From Planctomycetota bacterium (GTDB taxonomy: Bacteria; Planctomycetota; Phycisphaerae; Sedimentisphaerales; UBA12454), in contig JAHJUV010000029.1 of the NCBI GenBank assembly GCA_018828825.1, forward strand, positions 1 through 25,941: a stretch of 25,941 bases of DNA. The letters are read 5' to 3'. Positions 21,316 to 25,941 of the stretch are shown here, piece by piece. Numbering within the stretch: position 1 is the stretch's first letter; every line of letters begins with the position of its first letter. The notes under the pieces are model-generated. The model was not told the origin of the DNA and did no database searches. It saw nothing but the letters and a program-made list of their open reading frames with translations. A program made the translations under genes and the position numbers.

Positions 21316-22383
21316 CTATTTTGTAAATCCTGTCAATCGAACGTCTTTACAAAACTGCTTTTTATCTCTGCCGCTCTTTTTAAGGCGGGTATATACTTTT
21401 TTCATTGCCCCCGAGCTTTTTACACTGCCTTTTTTGCCGAGTCTTTCTCCTGAGGTATAAATAATAATTTCATCGGCAAGTTTTTGTCTCAGAAACGAGG
21501 TTATGACTTTTTCTCCGCCTTCAACTAAAAGCTGCTGAACATTTCTCTTTCCGAGTTCGGCAAGCACCGCCTTGAGGTTTATTTCGCCTTTATATTTTCC
21601 AACTTTTATGATTTGGACGCCTTTTTGTTTTATTTTTGTTTTGTCGACTGTTGTAAAAATACAGACAGGCGACTTTTTTGCCGTTTTGAGTAAATTACAA
21701 TTTGCCGGAATTTTTAATTGGCTGTCCAAGACGACTCTTAATGGCTGTTTGACTATATTTGGTCTTGCGGTAAGCATTGGGTCATCTTTGAGGATGGTAT
21801 TTATGCCGACAAGGATTGCCTGGACTTTTTTCCGCAGGCTATGGACGTCTTTTCTGCTTTTTGCGTTTGTTATCCATCGTTTTTTATCGCTTCGGGCCAG
21901 AAAGCCGTCTTTGCTTTGTGCCCATTTGACAATCACCCATGGCTTTTTGGTTTTGGCGAATTTAAAAAATGGCGCGTTTAATTTTTCAGCTTCACTTTTA
22001 CAAATATTTGTTTCAACTTCGATTCCCGCTTTTTTCAGGATTCCAAAACCTTTGCCGCCGACTTTGCTTGTGGGGTCTTTTGCCGCTGCGACAACTTTTT
22101 TAATACCGGCTTTTATAATCGCATCCGTACAGGGCGGCGTTTTTCCAAAATGACAGCATGGCTCAAGTGTAACGTACATCGTCGCGCCGGCAGAGGACTT
22201 TTTACAGTTTTTCAGGGCGTTTATTTCAGCGTGCGGGGCGCCGAATTTTTTATGGTATCCTTTGCCGATGATTTTGTTATTTTTGACGATGACACAGCCG
22301 ACCATAGGGTTTGGCCAAACTTTGCCGAGACCTTTTTTGGCAAGTTCGAGGGCCAGTTTCATATATTTAATATCGCTATCCAC
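21316..22383 (-). CDS. ribD: Bifunctional riboflavin biosynthesis protein RibD
   Basis: A 355-residue cytosolic enzyme carrying out the deamination and side-chain reduction steps after GTP cyclohydrolase II. The N-terminal zinc deaminase (1-145) shows H51-A-E53 in PHAEINALKNC and the cysteine ligands C76 and C85 in LEPCCHFGKTPPCTDAII. The C-terminal NADPH-dependent reductase domain carries WVIVKWAQSKDGFLA, AILVGINTILKDDPMLTARP and LLVEGGEKVITSFL. The start is GTG at 22383, two bases after the ligA stop; it gives the usual MDSDIKYMKLALELA start, whereas the later ATG would clip the domain. No FMN riboswitch is seen; it appears to be co-transcribed with ligA. Confidence 0.95.
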   Translation of the reverse strand: MDSDIKYMKLALELAKKGLGKVWPNPMVGCVIVKNNKIIGKGYHKKFGAPHAEINALKNCKKSSAGATMYVTLEPCCHFGKTPPCTDAIIKAGIKKVVAAAKDPTSKVGGKGFGILKKAGIEVETNICKSEAEKLNAPFFKFAKTKKPWVIVKWAQSKDGFLARSDKKRWITNAKSRKDVHSLRKKVQAILVGINTILKDDPMLTARPNIVKQPLRVVLDSQLKIPANCNLLKTAKKSPVCIFTTVDKTKIKQKGVQIIKVGKYKGEINLKAVLAELGKRNVQQLLVEGGEKVITSFLRQKLADEIIIYTSGERLGKKGSVKSSGAMKKVYTRLKKSGRDKKQFCKDVRLTGFTK

Positions 22384-22385
22384 GG

Positions 22386-24380
22386 TTATTTACCAATCAT
22401 TTCCAGGAACTGTTTTTTGTCGATAATTTTTACGCCTAATTGTTGTGCCTTGTCGAGTTTGCTGCCCGCCTCTGTTCCAGCAAGAACGTAATCGGTTTTT
22501 TTGCTGACGCTGGATGATACTTTCCCGCTGTTATCTTTTATGGCCTGTTCGATTTGAGACCGGCTGAAATTTTCAAGCGTTCCTGTAACAACAAAAGTTT
22601 TGCCGGCCAATTTATCGCTGTGCTTTGTTTGTTTTTGTTTTGGATTTACACCTGCCGTGATGAGCTTATCGATAATTTTCAGATTATTACTATCGTGGAA
22701 ATATTCATAAATGCTTTTTGCCAGCACAGGCCCGATTTGTTCGATTTGGGTAAGCTCCTCAACCGTTGCTTTTTTGATTTTCTCTATCGAGTCGAACTGC
22801 CGGGCGAGAATCTCGGCGTTTTGAATTCCGATATGTCGAATACCCAGAGCGGCGAGAAGTCTTGCCAGCGGCTGGGATTTACTTTTTTCTATTCCATCAA
22901 GGACATTTTGCGCACTTTTTTGAGCCATTCTTTCAAGAGAAGCCAGAGCGAATATATCGAGCTTGTACAAATCGGCGAAATCTTGGACCAATCCCTTGTC
23001 AACAAGCTGTTCGATGAGAGCCGGGCCGAGATTTTCGATATCCATCTGGTCTCTGCCGGCAAAGTATCTCAGTTTTTCTTTCAACTGTGCCGGGCAGCTT
23101 GGGCTTGCGCATCTGATATAAACGCCGTCCTCGTCTTTTTGCACTTTCGAGCCGCAGACAGGACATTTGACCGGCGGCCTGAACGGCTTGGCGTCTTTGT
23201 GCCGCTGTTCTTTTTTTACTTCGATGACCTGCGGGATAATTTCGCCCGCCTTTTCAATCATTACTGTATCGCCCTCGCGGACGTCGAGCCTGTCGATTTC
23301 GTCGAAGTTGTGCAGGCTTGCTCTTTTAACGGTTGTTCCCGCCAGAAGCACCGGCTCGAAATTTGCAACAGGCGTAAGAATTCCGGTCTTGCCGACCTGG
23401 ACATCGATGGACAAGACTTTTGTCTTTGCCTGTTCAGCGGCGAATTTGTAAGAGATGCACCATCTCGGCGCTCTGCCGGTTGCGCCGAGAATTTCCCGCT
23501 GGTCGAGACTGTCGATTTTAATGACCATTCCGTCAATCTGGTAATCCAGTTTGAATCGTCTCTTTTCCCATTGGTCGCATATTTCGATTACCTGCTCGAT
23601 ATTATCAGCTTTTTTGATATTCGGATTTACCGGCAGGCCGATTTTTTTGAATTTTTCAAGACTTTCATAATGGGTCTTGGCAAAGGGTATGCTTGTCTGG
23701 CCCAGTGAATAAGCGAAGAATGAAAGTTTTCTTTGAGCGGTTATTTTCGCGTCGAGCAGTTTAAGCGAACCTGCCGCGGCATTTCGCGGGTTGGCGAACA
23801 GAGCCTGTTCCTGCTGTTCTTTTTCCTCGTTGAGTTTTTCGAATGCTTTTTTCGGCATATAGACTTCGCCGCGGACTTCGAGCACGTCCGGCACATCGCC
23901 GTCAAGCGAAAGCGGTATGGCCTTTATTGTCCTGATATTATTTGTAACGTTATCGCCTTTTGAGCCGTCGCCTCTTGTCGCACCGAGGACGAGCAGGCCT
24001 TTTTCATATCGCAGGCTCATCGCTACGCCGTCGATTTTCAGCTCGACGATATAGCTGTAATTTTTCGTGCCCAGTCCCTTCGCGACTCTCTGGTCGAAAT
24101 CCCTGAGCTCATCGGCGCTGTAGGTATTATCGATACTGAGCATTTCGCTCGAATGCTTTACCTGCTCGAAGCCTTCGATTGGCCGGCCGCTGACTCTCTG
24201 AGTAGGCGAGTCGGGTGTTATTAATTCGGGATGCCGCTGTTCAAGATTTTTAAGTTCTGAAAAAAGCTTGTCGTATTTCTGGTCGGGAATCCGGGGCTGG
24301 TTAAGAACGTAATAGAGGTAGTCGTGTTTGCGGATTTGCTGGCGCAGCGATTTAATTTTTTGTTCAGCGGCTAATTTCAT
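22386..24380 (-). CDS. ligA: NAD+-dependent DNA ligase
   Basis: A 664-residue replicative ligase that seals nicks using NAD+. In order: the Ia NMN-binding domain (YLYYVLNQPRIPDQKYDKLF), the adenylation domain with K115 in the VELKIDGVA motif, the OB fold, a four-cysteine zinc finger (CPVC then CASPSC, about 410-435), helix-hairpin-helix repeats (IEQIGPVLAKSI near 550), and a C-terminal BRCT domain (GKTFVVTGTLENFSRSQIEQ). Length and domain order are complete and standard. ribD begins directly after its stop. ndk lies 55 bases upstream on the same strand, with no terminator visible between them. Long open frames on the opposite strand are by-products of its codon usage. Confidence 0.98.
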   Translation of the reverse strand: MKLAAEQKIKSLRQQIRKHDYLYYVLNQPRIPDQKYDKLFSELKNLEQRHPELITPDSPTQRVSGRPIEGFEQVKHSSEMLSIDNTYSADELRDFDQRVAKGLGTKNYSYIVELKIDGVAMSLRYEKGLLVLGATRGDGSKGDNVTNNIRTIKAIPLSLDGDVPDVLEVRGEVYMPKKAFEKLNEEKEQQEQALFANPRNAAAGSLKLLDAKITAQRKLSFFAYSLGQTSIPFAKTHYESLEKFKKIGLPVNPNIKKADNIEQVIEICDQWEKRRFKLDYQIDGMVIKIDSLDQREILGATGRAPRWCISYKFAAEQAKTKVLSIDVQVGKTGILTPVANFEPVLLAGTTVKRASLHNFDEIDRLDVREGDTVMIEKAGEIIPQVIEVKKEQRHKDAKPFRPPVKCPVCGSKVQKDEDGVYIRCASPSCPAQLKEKLRYFAGRDQMDIENLGPALIEQLVDKGLVQDFADLYKLDIFALASLERMAQKSAQNVLDGIEKSKSQPLARLLAALGIRHIGIQNAEILARQFDSIEKIKKATVEELTQIEQIGPVLAKSIYEYFHDSNNLKIIDKLITAGVNPKQKQTKHSDKLAGKTFVVTGTLENFSRSQIEQAIKDNSGKVSSSVSKKTDYVLAGTEAGSKLDKAQQLGVKIIDKKQFLEMIGK

Positions 24381-24435
24381 AATGGATAATGTTATGTTCT
24401 GAAAGGCTTTTTTGCAAGAGGTGAAAAACTAACTT

Positions 24436-24882
24436 TTACACCCATTCCGCGTCCGGCATTTTATAGTCCAGGATTTCATCCGGCTTGAAATACAGGCCGA
24501 TTTCGTATTCAGCCGACTGTGGTGAATCTGAGCCGTGAATCAGGTTGAAAGTCTGCGATGTACCGAAATCGCCCCTGATTGTACCCGCTTCGGCATCGTA
24601 ACCGAAAGTTGCCCCCATCATTTTTCGGGTAATTTCGATAACCTTTTCGCCCTCGAGAACCAGAACCATAACCGGCCCGGACGAAATGTATTTTACGACC
24701 CTGTCGAAAAAATATTTATCCTTATGCACGGCATAATGCTTTTTTGCCAGTTCAGGGGTTACCTGCATCAGCTTTGCAGCGGCGATTTTGAGCCCCTTTT
24801 TCTCGAACCGGGCTATAATTTCGCCGGCAAGTCTCCGCTGGAGACCATCGGGCTTGATGATTATCAGTGTTCTTTCCGACAT
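24436..24882 (-). CDS. ndk: Nucleoside diphosphate kinase
   Basis: A 148-residue kinase that transfers phosphate from NTPs to NDPs through a phospho-histidine, balancing nucleotide pools. The catalytic H116 is in FNLIHGSDSPQSAEYEIGLYF-type context (NLIHGSDSPQSAEYE). Other landmarks are the start RTLIIIKPDGLQRRLAGEII and GATFGYDAEAGTIRGDFG. Length is typical. It follows the OmpA-type lipoprotein gene by 27 bases and precedes ligA by 55, all on one strand. Its presence near nrdJ, ligA and uvrC fits DNA precursor and repair supply, though shared control is not shown. Confidence 0.97.
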   Translation of the reverse strand: MSERTLIIIKPDGLQRRLAGEIIARFEKKGLKIAAAKLMQVTPELAKKHYAVHKDKYFFDRVVKYISSGPVMVLVLEGEKVIEITRKMMGATFGYDAEAGTIRGDFGTSQTFNLIHGSDSPQSAEYEIGLYFKPDEILDYKMPDAEWV

Positions 24883-24909
24883 CGGTTTTTTATGGTGTTT
24901 ATTTAGCCG

Positions 24910-25692
24910 TTATTTTCCGGCAGGCACGAGATATATTTCGACCCGCCTGTTTTTCGGGTTGCCTTTTTTGCCTGCTTCATTAGCTTCGAGGGGCCTGTAT
25001 TCGCCGTAGCCCTTTACGCTTATTCGTGCCGGATTTACGCCGTTGGATTCCATAAGATTTTCAACCGATATGGCCCTGTGTACTGACAGATGCCAGTTTG
25101 TCGGATGCATAACCATAGTTTGTGATTTCCTTATCGGGATATCGTCTGTATGGCCGACGATAGTTATATCGAAACCTTCAGCGGTCGACGAATTGATAAT
25201 TACGCAGAGCCTCTTCATTAGTTCCGCTGCGCTGGGAGCTACCACATCGCTGCCTTTTTCGAACAACAAATCGCTTTTGAATTTAACCATTCCGCTCGCT
25301 TCGTCGAAGGTAATCATATCGCTGTTCTCAGCGGCGAATTTTGCCAGCTCGCTCGCAAGTTCAGGCGGAAGAACAGCACCGCCGAGCGCCGCCTGCATTT
25401 TCTTAATCAATTCTTCTTTCTTCCCGATATCGCTGCGCATCGCCTCGATTTTTTTACTCAGGGCGTTGACATCGGCGACACAAGACGCTTTTGCATCAGC
25501 GAGATGCTTTTCAGTTTGTACAAGTTTCAGTTTCGCTACGTTGTACTGGCTTTCGAGATCGTCTATTCTCTGCTGCTGGCTTTGATTGCGCAGCTTAAGG
25601 TCGTCATATTTCTCTTGAGAAGTGCAGCCGCTTGCCAGCAAGGCCGCTATTAATGAGATAACCACAAGGCAGGTTAAGTTTTTAGCTTGCAT
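24910..25692 (-). CDS. OmpA-family peptidoglycan-binding lipoprotein
   Basis: A 260-residue outer-envelope protein. The N-terminal lipoprotein signal ends with the lipobox LLASGC (C23 is the lipid site). Residues about 28-110 form a predicted coiled coil rich in K, Q, E and L heptads (KLRNQSQQQRIDDLESQYN), and the C-terminal OmpA/MotB domain (about 125-255) has ITIVGHTDDIPIR, NWHLSVHRAISVENLMESNG and PKNRRVEIYLVP, the peptidoglycan-contact residues. It probably tethers the outer membrane to the wall; a MotB role is unlikely without a membrane helix. The ATG at 25692 has AGGA about eight bases upstream; a TTG seven codons earlier overlaps that site and is rejected. No terminator is seen before ndk. 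Confidence 0.92.
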   Translation of the reverse strand: MQAKNLTCLVVISLIAALLASGCTSQEKYDDLKLRNQSQQQRIDDLESQYNVAKLKLVQTEKHLADAKASCVADVNALSKKIEAMRSDIGKKEELIKKMQAALGGAVLPPELASELAKFAAENSDMITFDEASGMVKFKSDLLFEKGSDVVAPSAAELMKRLCVIINSSTAEGFDITIVGHTDDIPIRKSQTMVMHPTNWHLSVHRAISVENLMESNGVNPARISVKGYGEYRPLEANEAGKKGNPKNRRVEIYLVPAGK

Positions 25693-25862
25693 TTTTTTGT
25701 CCTTTCCTGACAAAACTTGTCCGCCTCATGCGGAACCAATAATCCCTTTTCGCTTTATTGCACCGGATAAGGAGTAAAATCTATCACAAGCACGGATAAA
25801 TGCCAGAGAAAAATTCACCGAAAAAATGGTCTTGTCCGCTCGGGGCGGATTAGTTTCCCGAT

Positions 25863-25940
25863 TTAGGCCTTAGCGGGGGGCTGTTGGTCGCCTTTTTTGG
25901 CCTTTTTTTCCTTTTTAGACTTGGTTTTTTTGGCTTTTGG
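25863..25940 (-). CDS. Partial CDS, lysine-rich C-terminal tail
   Basis: The last 25 codons of a minus-strand gene that enters from beyond the window end: KAKKTKSKKEKKAKKGDQQP then PAKA and TAA at 25865-25863. Such Lys/Ala/Pro tails occur at the ends of various ribosomal proteins and nucleic-acid-binding proteins in planctomycetes, so the gene cannot be identified from this fragment. The reading frame is inferred; another frame is open over part of the stretch, but this one gives the typical tail composition and a clean stop. The 170 bases between it and the OmpA-type start contain two short GC stems (near 25730 and 25830) but no clear terminator. Confidence 0.5.
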   Translation of the reverse strand, partial: PKAKKTKSKKEKKAKKGDQQPPAKA

Positions 25941-25941
25941 C

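Noticed and set aside
22554..23708. Long plus-strand open frame (384 codons) opposite ligA
   Set aside because: It lies wholly inside ligA in antisense, lacks any recognisable domain and its composition follows from ligA codon use.
1..25941. tRNA, rRNA, CRISPR array or complete insertion sequence
   Set aside because: No GGTTCRA-type arms in a cloverleaf context, no regularly spaced repeats and no transposase or integrase gene were found on either strand.

Overview
The window looks like a chromosome segment from a Planctomycetota bacterium, most likely of the Phycisphaerae/Sedimentisphaerales type. That placement is inferred from a PEP-CTERM exported protein, a large membrane pyrophosphatase, a B12-dependent (class II) ribonucleotide reductase, a bacterial topoisomerase VI A subunit, two-repeat helical domains and scattered REP-like palindromes. 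No marker allows a firm species call. Nearly all housekeeping genes lie on the minus strand; the clear plus-strand genes are uvrC, a PEP-CTERM gene, an unusual DeoR-sensor fusion gene and a predicted small RNA.

Layout. 1-7.8 kb (minus-strand reading order): hppA pyrophosphatase with a strong terminator, then rsfS, argS, yjbQ, topoisomerase VI A, a yggS-type PLP protein and a cut-off ORF. Between topVIA and yjbQ sits a plus-strand locus with a near-consensus sigma70 promoter, two hairpins and a U-tract, which I call as an undescribed small RNA with a seven-C apical loop. 7.9-12.5 kb: a nitrilase-family gene followed by argJ, then the visibly AT-richer DeoR-sensor fusion gene on the plus strand, then argC. 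12.5-16.8 kb: rplM-rpsI from a near-perfect promoter, and nrdJ preceded by a pair of NrdR boxes. 17-18.3 kb: a compact uvrC.

18.3-21.3 kb is an accessory island. It holds two different MNT/HEPN toxin-antitoxin pairs, an XRE regulator, a PEP-CTERM gene and several palindromic repeats. The XRE gene and the PEP-CTERM gene appear to share a divergent control region with an inverted repeat. The second MNT/HEPN pair has a promoter built on a direct repeat. 21.3-25.9 kb returns to core functions: ribD, ligA, ndk and an OmpA-type lipoprotein, ending in the lysine-rich tail of a cut-off gene.

Functional links: translation (rsfS, argS, rplM, rpsI), arginine synthesis and use (argJ, argC, argS), nucleotide supply and DNA maintenance (nrdJ, ndk, ligA, uvrC, topVIA). 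The most likely undescribed items are the C-loop small RNA, the DeoR-sensor fusion protein, and the XRE/HEPN-MNT/PEP-CTERM arrangement. No tRNA, rRNA, CRISPR array or complete insertion sequence was seen. All promoter and terminator calls are by eye.
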